Part shown: positions 16,942 to 25,147 of the stretch, piece by piece | How positions within the stretch are numbered: the first letter of the stretch is position 1 | How the letters are laid out: every line of letters starts with the position of its first letter | Assembly (NCBI GenBank): GCA_039818825.1 | Contig: JBCBTD010000012.1 | Coordinates: 8,863 to 72,862 of the forward strand | Reading direction: 5' to 3' | Origin: JBCBTD01 sp039818825 | GTDB taxonomy: Bacteria > Pseudomonadota > Alphaproteobacteria > Geminicoccales > Geminicoccaceae | DNA length: 64,000 nucleotides | Position numbers and translations under genes: made by a program | The notes under the pieces: model-generated | The model's database searches: none | What the model saw: the letters and a program-made list of their open reading frames with translations, nothing else | What the model was told of the DNA's origin: nothing

Positions 16942-17603
16942 GGGCGGCCGCCGCCCTGCTCGCCCACGAGCTGCGGTTGGCGGTCCGCTCCGGCGGCGAG
17001 ATGGCCCAGGGCCTCGTCTTCTTCATGCTGGCGCTGGCGCTGTTCCCGCTCGGCGTCGGCCCGGGGCCCGTCATCCTGGAGCGGATCGGCGTCGGGCTGA
17101 TCTGGGTCTTGGCGCTGTTCAGTGTCACCTTGACCCTCGAGCGGCTCTACGCCGAGGACGCCCGCGACGGCACCCTCGACCTCCTCGCCACCTCCGGCGT
17201 CGCCTTCGAACTCGTGGCGCTGGTCAAGGCCGTGGCCCACTGGCTCACCAGCGGTTTGGTGCTGGTGCTCTGCTCGCCCCTGGTCGTGCTGCTCCTCGGC
17301 CTCCCGCGGGAAGCCTACGTCGCCGTCCCGGTCGTGTTGCTGCTCGGCACCCCGACCCTGACCCTGATCGGCGGCATCGGCGCGGCACTTCTGGTCGGCA
17401 GCCGCCGCGGCGGGCTGTTGCTCGCGCTGATCGTTCTGCCCTTGGAGATCCCGGTCTTGATCTTCGGCGTCTCGGCGATCGAGGGTTGGGTCTCGGGCCT
17501 CGGCGCGTCGGCACAGGTGATGATCCTCGGCGCGATGCTGCTCGGCACCCTGGCGCTCGCCCCCTTCGCCACCGCCGCGGCGCTGCGCTTGGCGCTTGAG
17601 TAG
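16938..17603 (+). CDS. ccmB: Haem exporter/cytochrome c biogenesis permease CcmB
   Basis: Inner-membrane partner of CcmA, 221 residues with six hydrophobic segments. Typical positions include LLAHELRLAVRSGGE at the N-terminus, FSVTLTLERLYAEDARDGTLDLL in the first cytoplasmic region (residues about 54-76), and LPLEIPVLIFGVSAI near residue 175. The start is a TTG at 16938 that overlaps the ccmA stop as TTGA, a clear sign of coupled translation. The rest of the ccm operon is not nearby; a small lipoprotein gene follows after 148 bases. Confidence 0.9.
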   Translation: MRAAAALLAHELRLAVRSGGEMAQGLVFFMLALALFPLGVGPGPVILERIGVGLIWVLALFSVTLTLERLYAEDARDGTLDLLATSGVAFELVALVKAVAHWLTSGLVLVLCSPLVVLLLGLPREAYVAVPVVLLLGTPTLTLIGGIGAALLVGSRRGGLLLALIVLPLEIPVLIFGVSAIEGWVSGLGASAQVMILGAMLLGTLALAPFATAAALRLALE

Positions 17604-17688
17604 GCGAGCGGCGCCGCCGATCCGAGCTTGATCCGCGTCGACGACGAGCGCTACGAGGGCCAGGACGACGCCGGTCCCAACGGCCCAT

Positions 17689-17711
17689 GCCGCCGGTGCC
17701 GCACCGGCGGC
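17689..17711 (+). terminator. Strong GC-rich hairpin after ccmB
   Basis: GCCGCCGGTG-CCG-CACCGGCGGC is a perfect 10-base-pair stem with a three-base loop, 85 bases after the ccmB stop and before the next gene. It has no T-run downstream, so it is not a canonical intrinsic terminator, but it could block readthrough or protect the 3' end of the long operon. Confidence 0.4.
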
Positions 17712-17751
17712 GCACGCCGCCTGTGACGAGATCCGGAGGGGGGAGCCGATC

Positions 17752-18084
17752 ATGGTCCATCGCACCATGCTGCTGTTGCTGAGCGGCGGCGCCCTGGCGG
17801 CCTGTGCCGGCAGCGCGGATCGCCAGGTGCCGGCTGGCGCCCGTACGTTCACCAGCGCGCCGGTGACGGGCGCCGCCGCGACGACCCCCGCCGCTCGCGG
17901 CTGTCTCGACGCCGTTGCCCGGGAGCTAGGTGTGCCGGTCGGCGACCTCACCATCGTCGGCAGCGACGAGTCCGGCATCGGCATGCGGATCATGGTGGCG
18001 GCACCTCCCGCCCGAGCGCCGTGGGCGTGCATCGCCTCCGACGCCGGCATCGTCCAGGAGGTCGTCGACACCGCCGAGGGCTGA
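17752..18084 (+). CDS. Small putative lipoprotein
   Basis: A 110-residue protein with a lipoprotein signal: LLLLSGGALAAC contains a lipobox (LAAC) with the modified cysteine at residue 18. The mature part has a Pro/Ala/Thr-rich linker, then a compact domain with cysteines in GCLDAV and WACIASDAGIVQEV. The latter looks like the closing strand pair of small periplasmic domains seen in many alphaproteobacterial hypothetical proteins. A strong ribosome binding site (GGAGGGGGGAG) precedes the ATG. No function can be assigned; it is probably periplasmic and membrane-anchored. Confidence 0.7.
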   Translation: MVHRTMLLLLSGGALAACAGSADRQVPAGARTFTSAPVTGAAATTPAARGCLDAVARELGVPVGDLTIVGSDESGIGMRIMVAAPPARAPWACIASDAGIVQEVVDTAEG

Positions 18085-18321
18085 GGCTCGCAGGTCGTCC
18101 ATCCGATGGGCAACGATGCCTCCGAGACGACATCCGCAGCGTTTCCGGCGACGCATCACCCTTCAGCCGCGCAAACCTGCGGCTGGCCCGATACGAAGAG
18201 CGAGGCAATCGAGATCGGCTTCCGAGCGAACCGCGGATGCGCCGCCGAACACGTCGGGACATGGCCGTTCGCGCGGGCCGGCCTAGGTCGTCGGAGAGTG
18301 TCAGCACGGGCGGGATGAGGA

Positions 18322-18963
18322 ATGGCGCAGGTTTTGGTCATCGGCGCGAGCCGCGGGGTCGGGTTGGCCGTCGTGAGGCGAGCACTGGGTGAAGGACACG
18401 ACGTCCGGGCGTTGGCCCGCTCTGCCGACAAGATCGACATCGATGATCCGCGATTGGAGAAAGTCTCGGGCGACGCGTTGTCGGCGCGAGAGGTGCGCGC
18501 GGCGCTCGAAGGCATCGACGCCGTGATTCAAACACTGGGCGTGACGGCGCGGCCGGACACGATCGTGGCCGGCACCAAGGTGTTCTCCAAGGCGACCCGC
18601 TTACTGGTCGAGGCCATGGAGGCGGTTGGTGTCGCCCGGCTGATCGCGCTCACCGGGTTCGGCACCGGCGACAGCCGCAACCAGGGCGGCTGTCTGTGGG
18701 ATCTCGGATTCAACCTGTTCCTGGGCCGGATCTACGACGACAAGAACGTGCAGGAACACCTGATCCGGCACAGTTCGCTCGCCTGGACGATCGCCCGGCC
18801 CGTCATCCTCACCGACGGACCGGCACGGAGCACCTATCGGGTGATCGTCGACCCGCGCGACTGGCGCGGCGGCTTCATCGCCCGCGGTGACGTCGCCGAG
18901 TTCCTCGTCGAGCAGGTGACCTCGGAACGCTACCTGCGCCAGGCGCCGGTGCTGATCGGCTAG
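18322..18963 (+). CDS. Atypical SDR / NAD(P)H-binding protein
   Basis: A 213-residue Rossmann protein of the atypical short-chain dehydrogenase group. The nucleotide motif GASRGVGLAVV is at residues 8-18, followed by VRALARSADK (binding the NADP phosphate through arginines) and ALEGIDAVIQTLG. The later IALTGFGTGDSR and WTIARPVILTDGPA resemble NmrA/SDR5-like flavin reductase or NAD(P)H-binding proteins; there is no classical YxxxK active site. A purine-rich GGATGAGGA stands directly before the ATG. The 237 bases upstream hold no gene. The cellular role is unknown. Confidence 0.8.
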   Translation: MAQVLVIGASRGVGLAVVRRALGEGHDVRALARSADKIDIDDPRLEKVSGDALSAREVRAALEGIDAVIQTLGVTARPDTIVAGTKVFSKATRLLVEAMEAVGVARLIALTGFGTGDSRNQGGCLWDLGFNLFLGRIYDDKNVQEHLIRHSSLAWTIARPVILTDGPARSTYRVIVDPRDWRGGFIARGDVAEFLVEQVTSERYLRQAPVLIG

Positions 18964-19692
18964 GCGAGGAGGAACGTGGAGGGCGAAGGCCGCAGCCGGG
19001 CTGAAGGCGCCATTGGGCACCGGCGGGGACGGAGCCAAAGGTCTTCCAGGAGCGGACATGCGGAACGCGATCCCGCAGCGCACGGTACGGCCCGCAGCGG
19101 ACTCGACGATTCGCCGCTCGTGCGCGTCTTCGGATCTCCAGGGCCGGCACCGAGGTCGGTGTTGGGAACAGCCGAAAGGCGCCAAAAACCCGTCAACACC
19201 ACCCGAGGTTTGAGCGGGGCTCGTGGCGCGTCGACGACATCCGCGGATGTCCCTCGGAGCCCGTAGGGCGCCAAAAGGGACCGGCACTTGTGAGGAAGTC
19301 AGTCCTTCTCGAGGGGGCCTGTTTGGGGGCAGGTCGTGCCGGCCGGAGTGGCGTCTGGCTCGCCCGCCGCCTCGGCGACCCTCCAATGGCTGGGCGTCAT
19401 CAGTTCAGGCTGACGCAAGCCCGGCCAAGCGCCGGACCTTCCGAGCGACGGCGGCGATCACGCAAGTATGGATGGCACACGACGGCTTCGATCGTCGAAC
19501 AGAGCGGAAGTTCACGAGCCGCCCCACCGACAGCCGTCGAGCAGCTGCAACGGTAGTCCAGCTTTCGAAACCAGCTTCCGAAAATCTCGGAGTCACAGCG
19601 GTCGCGCCGTTGCCGAAACTGCCGGATTTGCGAAATCAACTTGGTCTCTCGGGAGCGGACTAGCCGGAACGACATCAGGGATCGCCCGCGTC
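18964..19692. other. 729-base region without a convincing gene
   Basis: Open frames here are short, overlap in several frames and lack ribosome binding sites and recognisable domains. The region contains one copy of a repeat (19290-19377) and two copies of GGCGCCAAAA (19178 and 19267). It separates the SDR gene from the 3' end of the nptA operon. It may be decayed sequence. Confidence 0.5.
19290..19377 (+). repeat. Degenerate dispersed repeat, copy 1
   Basis: Aligns by eye with the reverse complement of 22025-22101. Shared blocks are GTGAGxAAGTCxGTxCT, GAxGxGGCC, GGGG and CCxGAGTGGCGTC, about three quarters identical over some 62 aligned bases with small gaps. Both copies are followed at once by a hairpin, here CGCCG-CCT-CGGCG at 19365-19377. 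The two copies face each other around the nptA operon. Confidence 0.5.
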
Positions 19693-20271
19693 CTATTGGT
19701 CAGCAACCTCAATTCTCCTGCCGTCAGCAGAGACCTCGATGTCGATCGCATTCTCACCCAGCGTGCCGACGAATTCGTAACCCACCACTTGCATACTCCG
19801 CGAGTGGCTGGCTTCGATGAATTCGGGAGTGAAGCCCGGCATCCGTGCTTCCAGCGACTTCAGGACCGCGCCAGGCACATCGTCGATTTTGAACTCAACC
19901 TCGATCTCGAGGACGTTGCCACTGGGATCGATGTCGATCTCGACGCGGCGTCCGTCTGCCACCACGCCCTGGATTTCGTAGACGAAGCTGCCATCCTCCT
20001 CGGTTTCGGTGTTGGCGCTGATCAACCGTACCTCGCCCAGTTCTTCATACAAGATGACGATGTTGTCGTCGATGACACTGCCATCGTCCACCGGCCCCGG
20101 CGCGTCGATTGCCAGTTTCAACTCTGCCAGGTGGGCTTTCGCGACCTCCATCACGGGTGCTGGCAGGTCAGCGAGTGCGACCGTTTCCTCCACGCCTGCT
20201 AGCGCACCAGTTCCGTTGACCACGACGCCGATTCCGGCGGCGAGAAATACGTTTCTCAACTGTATTTTCAT
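19693..20271 (-). CDS. Secreted PepSY-like protein
   Basis: A 192-residue protein with a Sec signal (about 1-26) and two similar domains. The second contains PGFTPEFIEASHS and a closing DIEVSADGRRIEVADQ, a pattern seen in PepSY-like (BLIP-fold) periplasmic proteins; the first half has the analogous DLPAPVMEVAKAHL and FVYEIQGVVADGRRVEIDID. The function of these proteins is unsettled (inhibitory or binding roles are proposed). It is the last gene of the nptA operon and overlaps the preceding coiled-coil gene by four bases. Composition is visibly less GC-rich than neighbouring operons. Confidence 0.7.
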   Translation of the reverse strand: MKIQLRNVFLAAGIGVVVNGTGALAGVEETVALADLPAPVMEVAKAHLAELKLAIDAPGPVDDGSVIDDNIVILYEELGEVRLISANTETEEDGSFVYEIQGVVADGRRVEIDIDPSGNVLEIEVEFKIDDVPGAVLKSLEARMPGFTPEFIEASHSRSMQVVGYEFVGTLGENAIDIEVSADGRRIEVADQ

Positions 20272-20522
20272 TTGTCTTTTCCAGGTTTATCCGAACGGTC
20301 GCCGAACAATTGCTTTACTTCTTCGCGCAGCACCTGCCAGAAATCTTGCAACTTGGCATACTTGTTGTCCAGGTCGCCGAGATACTCTTCCAGCCGATCG
20401 ATCGCCGCATGTTGTTCGCGCTCCTCCTCGGCCTGGAGTTCGGCTTTCAGGTTCGCCAAGGTCTTTTCGAGGTCATCGATCCGTCCGCGAAGCGCTTCGC
20501 TGTGCTTCTTGAATTCGCTCAT
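20268..20522 (-). CDS. Small coiled-coil protein
   Basis: Eighty-four residues, highly charged and almost entirely predicted coiled coil: heptad-like ALRGRIDDLEKTLANLKAEL and DRLEEYLGDLDNKYAKLQD. No signal peptide or membrane helix is seen. It starts 17 bases after the nptA stop and overlaps the PepSY-like gene by four bases, so it belongs to the same operon. A structural or regulatory partner of the transporter is possible but not shown. Confidence 0.7.
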   Translation of the reverse strand: MSEFKKHSEALRGRIDDLEKTLANLKAELQAEEEREQHAAIDRLEEYLGDLDNKYAKLQDFWQVLREEVKQLFGDRSDKPGKDK

Positions 20523-20538
20523 GTTCCGTTTCCCCTGT

Positions 20539-21702
20539 TCACCACCCCATGACCTGACTGACGCTGATTAGAACAATGGGAAGGACGAAGAAGACAATCC
20601 CGATGTAGGCTGCGACGTAGAGCTTGTTCTTCATTGCCAAGCCCGCGAGCCATTCAGCCGCATAGATAGGCACGTTCCTCGTGAACGGCAGGCCGTAGAT
20701 GACGAGAACTCCGATCACGTTGTAACTGAGATGAACGAGCGCGATCTGCAGCGCAAAGATCGCGTTGGCACCAGTCACTGCCGTTGCTGCCAACAAGGCC
20801 GTGATGCAGGTGCCGATATTGGCCCCGAGCGTGAAGGGGTAAATCTGCTTCAGACTGAACACGCCGCTGCCGGCGAGTGGAACGACCAGACTCGTCGTGG
20901 TCGACGAGGACTGGACAAGGACCGTGATCGCCGTCCCGGAGAAGATCCCGGAAATCGGTCCACGCCCGACGGCCGCGTGCAGGATCGCTTTTGCGCGCCC
21001 CACCATCAGCACCTTGAGCAGCTTGCCGATGTAGGTGATCACGACAAAAATCAGCGCGATTCCCAAAACGATCAACGCGATCCCCATGATCAGGTCGTTC
21101 GCGCCGACGCCATGAAACAGATCTTTCAACGCATCCACGGGTGGCTTCACGAGCGGCTTGACGAAATTGAACCCCTTCACGGACATCGATTCCCCGCCAA
21201 CCAGAAGATTAGCGAGATACTCGCCGGTCTTCTGCAGGAAGCCGAACATGATCTCCAACGGCAGGAAGATCAGAATGCTGAAAAGGTTGAAGAAGTCATG
21301 CACGGTCGCGGCCGAGAACGCACGGCGGAACTCTTCGCCCTGACGCACATGCCCGAGGCTGACGATGGTGTTGGTGATCGTCGTTCCCATGTTGGCGCCC
21401 ATGATCATCGGTATCGCGACGCCGACGGGTAGGCCTCCGGCCACGAGCCCAACGATGATCGACGTGACGGTACTCGACGATTGGATGAGCGCTGTCGCGA
21501 CGGTGCCAACGATCACGCCCGTCACCGGGTTGCTGGCAAAGGCGAAGAGTTCCTTGGCCTGACCGCCCGCCGCTGCCTTGAAGCCGGTGCCGATCATCGC
21601 GACGGCCACGAGCAGCAAGTACACCAACCCGAGGACGAACAGCCATTGCAGCCAATTCGAAGAGGAAGAATGGCTCCCTTGGTCGACAACTGTCGTTGAC
21701 AC
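20539..21702 (-). CDS. Na/Pi cotransporter family protein (NptA-like)
   Basis: A sodium-coupled phosphate transporter of the NptA/SLC34-related family, in the inner membrane. The two inverted halves each carry the diagnostic motif: ALIQSSSTVTSI near residue 70 and VLVQSSSTTTSL near 257, each followed by GANMGTTITN or GANIGTCITA. About eight to nine hydrophobic segments are present in 387 residues; the PhoU-like C-terminal domain of some relatives is absent. The start is a GTG at 21702 preceded by GGGGGAG at six bases. It leads an operon with a coiled-coil and a PepSY-like protein. The operon looks lower in GC and is bracketed by inverted repeats, suggesting separate acquisition. Confidence 0.88.
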   Translation of the reverse strand: MSTTVVDQGSHSSSSNWLQWLFVLGLVYLLLVAVAMIGTGFKAAAGGQAKELFAFASNPVTGVIVGTVATALIQSSSTVTSIIVGLVAGGLPVGVAIPMIMGANMGTTITNTIVSLGHVRQGEEFRRAFSAATVHDFFNLFSILIFLPLEIMFGFLQKTGEYLANLLVGGESMSVKGFNFVKPLVKPPVDALKDLFHGVGANDLIMGIALIVLGIALIFVVITYIGKLLKVLMVGRAKAILHAAVGRGPISGIFSGTAITVLVQSSSTTTSLVVPLAGSGVFSLKQIYPFTLGANIGTCITALLAATAVTGANAIFALQIALVHLSYNVIGVLVIYGLPFTRNVPIYAAEWLAGLAMKNKLYVAAYIGIVFFVLPIVLISVSQVMGW

Positions 21703-22448
21703 TGGTTTCTCCCCCGCCGGCGAGCCTCATGATTCTTGGTCGGCAGCTGTGCTCGCCGCCGGAAACCCGCTGTTGTCGCGGGACTAATAGGGAGGCTGTG
21801 TTGCAATTACGTGACCGCAATGGGATCGAAGGCGATCGCCTTGCCCGCCACCCGATTGGGCTATCGCGTTGGCCGCGCGTTCGGCACTCTTACGAGGCGC
21901 GGCGAGCGGCTGCATTCCGCGGCAGCGTCAAGGTCACGCGTTTTCTGCGAGTCATCGCGAAGGCAGATGTGCGAGCGTCGGCGACGCCACGGCCTCCCTA
22001 CGGTTCCGCCACCAACCAGGCGCGCGACACCCAGGGTGTCGGACGCCACTCGGGTCGCCACGATCCCCTGCCGGGCCTCCTTCTAGAACCGACTTTCTCA
22101 CCGAACATCCCTCCTCTTGGCTCGGCGTTGCCGGCGAGCTTCTTGGCCCCTTCATCCCGCACACCCGACCTACCGTCCAAACCGGTGCGCGCTCTCGAGA
22201 GGCGGCCGGAGCGGCGTCCCGGTCCGCCGCCACTTCGCTTCGTCGTGGCGCACCGCTGCCTGAAGAGGGGCCAACGGCGGCGACCGTGGCATCTCGGGCA
22301 GCGGACCCACCGAGTCGCCGCGTAGATGTCCGAGATCCGTTCGAAGCGCCCTTCGGTCTCCCCTCCGCGCGCGACGTATGGGCGATGGTGCTGTGGCCGC
22401 TGAGATAGGAAAATATAGCCAATCCTGTTCAGTTCGCGGAGCCTCGCC
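21703..22448. other. 746-base region without a convincing gene
   Basis: The region lies upstream of both nptA (minus) and the next plus-strand gene. It must hold the nptA promoter and, near its right end, an AT-rich patch (TAGGAAAATATAGCC, about 22406-22420) that could be the promoter of the following gene. It also carries repeat copy 2. Longer open frames exist on both strands but are Arg/Pro/Gly-rich, lack domains and overlap one another, so none is called. Confidence 0.5.
22025..22101 (-). repeat. Degenerate dispersed repeat, copy 2
   Basis: Reverse-complement partner of 19290-19377. It ends in a perfect inverted repeat, CGACACCC-A-GGGTGTCG at 22025-22041, directly after the shared GAGTGGCGTC block. 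The combination of a conserved body and a terminal stem-loop resembles REP-like intergenic elements; whether more copies exist in the genome cannot be seen here. Confidence 0.5.
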
Positions 22449-22946
22449 ATGACGTCCACCAAGCCATCGCCGAAGCAGCGCAGTGTCGCTCTGCGCAACC
22501 GCGCCAATGCCCGTCGGTCGACCGGGCCGCGGAGCATTGCCGGCAAGGTGCGGGCGGCCGCCAATGCGCTGACCCACGGGCTGACGGCGGAAAGTCCGCG
22601 CGACGAGGCCGAAGCGGCGGATCGTCAGCGGCGGGCGGCGGTGCTGGCGATGGAACTGGTGCCCGAAACCCCGCTGGAGCAGGCCCTGGTCGCCCGCATG
22701 GCCGCGGCCTTGCAACGGCTGGAGCGCGCCGATCGGCTGGAGGTGCAGGCGTTCGAGGCGGCCACCGGCTGGGGCGATTCGACCAGCGGCAAGGCGCTGA
22801 TGGCCAACCGCCGCTGCCAGTTCACGTTCCTCCTGGTCAACCGCTATCGGGCCACCGCCAACGGCGAGCTCTTGGGCACGCTTCGCGCCCTGAAAGCGCT
22901 TCAGGCCGAGCGGCGAACGATCGCACGGCCCGGCGTAGAAGCCTGA
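22449..22946 (+). CDS. Conserved hypothetical protein with RSTGPRSxxGK motif
   Basis: A 165-residue, basic and Arg/Ala-rich protein. Its N-terminus (RRSTGPRSIAGKVRAAANAL followed by THGLTA) matches a widespread family of uncharacterised proteins found in alphaproteobacteria and planctomycetes, which I recognise by that signature only. The rest is helical, with ALVARMAAALQRLERADRLE. There is no signal peptide or membrane segment. It stands alone between the nptA region and glsB. No function is known. Confidence 0.65.
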   Translation: MTSTKPSPKQRSVALRNRANARRSTGPRSIAGKVRAAANALTHGLTAESPRDEAEAADRQRRAAVLAMELVPETPLEQALVARMAAALQRLERADRLEVQAFEAATGWGDSTSGKALMANRRCQFTFLLVNRYRATANGELLGTLRALKALQAERRTIARPGVEA

Positions 22947-23026
22947 TTACGAAACGAAGCCAAATCCGAGGAAAGTATTTCCATGCCAACGGCTTGGCCG
23001 AGGTTTTTTGCTGGTCCTCCGGGGCT

Positions 23027-23308
23027 TCAACCGCGGATCAGACGGATCACCGCCAACACGAGAATGGCGCCGATCATCGCCGAGAGCACCGCACCGATCA
23101 GTCCGCCGCCGAGGCTGAAGCCGAGGAACGGAAAGAGCCAGCCGGCAACGAGGGCACCGACGATGCCGAGCACGATACTGCCGAACAGCCCGGCGCCCCG
23201 GCCCTTGACGATCAGATTGGCGAGAAACCCGGCGATGCCGCCGACCACCGCTGCGATCAACAGCCCGACGACCAGACCCACGCCCGGCGTCACCACCACC
23301 TCTTCCAT
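23027..23308 (-). CDS. GlsB/YeaQ/YmgE-family stress-response membrane protein
   Basis: A 93-residue integral membrane protein with three hydrophobic helices rich in glycine. Typical motifs are GGIAGFLANLIVKGRGAGLF near residue 23 and GIVGALVAGWLF near 49, as in the transglycosylase-associated protein family. Members are small inner-membrane proteins often induced by acid or general stress; their biochemical role is not settled. The ATG is preceded by GGGGGAG at nine bases. It is monocistronic, divergent from the gamma-glutamyltransferase gene. Confidence 0.88.
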   Translation of the reverse strand: MEEVVVTPGVGLVVGLLIAAVVGGIAGFLANLIVKGRGAGLFGSIVLGIVGALVAGWLFPFLGFSLGGGLIGAVLSAMIGAILVLAVIRLIRG

Positions 23309-23446
23309 GTCGTCTCTCCCCCCGTCGCGACGGCGCCACCATAGGCCTGCCGGCGCCGTCGTCGAGCGTGGCTTACCACGAGCCGCAACCGTGGCGCGCG
23401 CCAGCTCCGTGACCTAAGTTCGGTGAGGATGGAAGGGAGAGACGCG

Positions 23447-25138
23447 ATGTGGCGACGATGGACGACGACGGGCCCGGCGATCCTGGCGGCCACCCTTTCG
23501 GCCATGGGGGCGCTGCTCGCCGCCGACGCCCGCGCCGGCTCGACCCAGATGGTCGCGGCGGCCCACCCGTTGGCCGCCCAGGCCGGGTTCGACGTGCTGG
23601 CGGCCGGCGGCAACGCCATCGACGCCATGGTCGCAGTGCAGACGGTGCTGGGCCTGGTCGAGCCGCAATCGTCGGGCCTGGGCGGCGGTGCCTTCGCCGT
23701 CTACTACGACGCCACGTCCGGAACGCTCACCACCTTCGACGGCCGTGAGGTGGCGCCGGCCGCGGCCACACCCGATTACTGGTTGGGCCCGGACGGCGAA
23801 CCGCTCGGCTTCTGGGAGGCCGTCGTCGGCGGGCGCTCGGTCGGCGTGCCCGGCACGCCGATGCTGCTCGACCTGCTCCACGCCCGCTACGGCAGCATGG
23901 ATTGGGCCGACCTGCTGGTGCCGGCCATGACCCTCGCCGAGGAGGGCTTCGCGGTCACGCCGCGGCTGGCGTCGTCGGTCGCCGGCGCGCGCGAGCTGGA
24001 CCGCTTCGAGCCGACCCGCAGCTACTTCTTTCCGGGCGGCGCGCCGCTCGAGGCCGGCGACGTGTTGATGAACCCTGCTTATGCCGAGACGCTGCGGCTG
24101 ATGGCGGCGGAACGGAGTGCGCCCTTCTACGACGGCCCCGTGGCCGAGGCGATCGTCGCCGCGACCACCGCCGAAGGCGGCATCCTGGCGCTCGACGACT
24201 TCGCGGCCTACGAGCTCGTGGAGCGGCCGCCGATCTGCGTCGAGTACCACCGCAACCTGGTCTGTGGCATGGGGCCACCCAGCTCCGGCGCGCTGACCGT
24301 TGGCCAGATCCTCGGCATGGTGGAAGGCTTCGACCTCCAAACCATGGGCTACGGTCCCGAAGCGGCGCATCTGATCGCCGAGGCGGCGCGCCTCGCCTTC
24401 AAGGACCGCGCCCTCTACATGGCCGATTCGGACTTCGTCCGGGTTCCGGTCGAGGGCCTGGTCGATCCGGCCTATCTCGTCGAGCGCGCGCTGCTGATCG
24501 ACCCGATGGCGGCCAACCCCGACGCCGAGGCCGGCACCCCGCCCTGGGACGAGGGCGCGCTCCGGGCACCGCAGTCGACGCAGCCGGAGCACGGCACCAG
24601 CCACTTCGTCATCATGGACGAAGCCGGCAACGCCCTCTCCATGACGACGACGATCGAGAGCGGCTTCGGCTCCAGGCTGATGACCGGCGGTTTCCTCCTG
24701 AACAACGAGTTGACCGACTTCTCCTTCCGTCCCGAAGCCGACGGCCGACCGGTCGCCAACCGGGTCGAGGGGTCCAAGCGCCCGCGCAGCTCGATGAGCC
24801 CGACAATCGTGCTGCGGGACGGCGCGCCGTACCTGTTGATCGGCTCGCCCGGCGGCTCAAGGATCATCGGCTACACGGCGCTGGCGGCCATCGGCGTTCT
24901 CGACTGGGATCTCATGCCCCAGAGCGCGATCGACCTCGGCCACGTCATCAACCGCGGCGGCGCTACCGACCTCGAGGCGGGCACGGCGGCGGCGACCTTC
25001 GCCGCACCGCTGGCGGAGCTGGGCCACGAGGTCAACGTCCGCGATCTCACCAGCGGTCTCCACGCCATCCTGGTCACCGACGACGGTCTCGTCGGCGGCG
25101 CCGATCCGAGGCGCGAAGGCGTGGTGCTCGGTGACTGA
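23447..25138 (+). CDS. ggt: Gamma-glutamyltransferase (Ntn hydrolase)
   Basis: A periplasmic or secreted gamma-glutamyl hydrolase/transferase acting on glutathione and related peptides. A signal peptide (about 1-30, ending ADARAGS) is followed by the large-subunit core VAAAHPLAAQAGFDVLAAGG and SGLGGGAF. The autocatalytic nucleophile is the threonine of HGTSHFVIMDE near residue 384, where the precursor is cut into two subunits. The oxyanion motif GSPGGSRII is present near 466. The start is ATG 23447, with GGGAG close upstream; a GTG at 23423 is less likely. The precursor length (563) is normal. It is convergent with the Ldh-family gene. Confidence 0.9.
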   Translation: MWRRWTTTGPAILAATLSAMGALLAADARAGSTQMVAAAHPLAAQAGFDVLAAGGNAIDAMVAVQTVLGLVEPQSSGLGGGAFAVYYDATSGTLTTFDGREVAPAAATPDYWLGPDGEPLGFWEAVVGGRSVGVPGTPMLLDLLHARYGSMDWADLLVPAMTLAEEGFAVTPRLASSVAGARELDRFEPTRSYFFPGGAPLEAGDVLMNPAYAETLRLMAAERSAPFYDGPVAEAIVAATTAEGGILALDDFAAYELVERPPICVEYHRNLVCGMGPPSSGALTVGQILGMVEGFDLQTMGYGPEAAHLIAEAARLAFKDRALYMADSDFVRVPVEGLVDPAYLVERALLIDPMAANPDAEAGTPPWDEGALRAPQSTQPEHGTSHFVIMDEAGNALSMTTTIESGFGSRLMTGGFLLNNELTDFSFRPEADGRPVANRVEGSKRPRSSMSPTIVLRDGAPYLLIGSPGGSRIIGYTALAAIGVLDWDLMPQSAIDLGHVINRGGATDLEAGTAAATFAAPLAELGHEVNVRDLTSGLHAILVTDDGLVGGADPRREGVVLGD

Positions 25139-25147
25139 GCCGACCGC

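Noticed and set aside
17604..17688. Possible coding remnant after ccmB
   Set aside because: One frame gives a plausible acidic stretch (VDDERYEGQDDAG) but it has no start, no ribosome binding site and is interrupted soon after; too short to call.
21998..22564. 188-codon minus-strand frame with a CPRCHGRRR motif
   Set aside because: The zinc-finger-like pattern is isolated, the rest is Arg/Gly/Pro-rich, it overlaps the start of the better-supported gene at 22449 and runs through the repeat.
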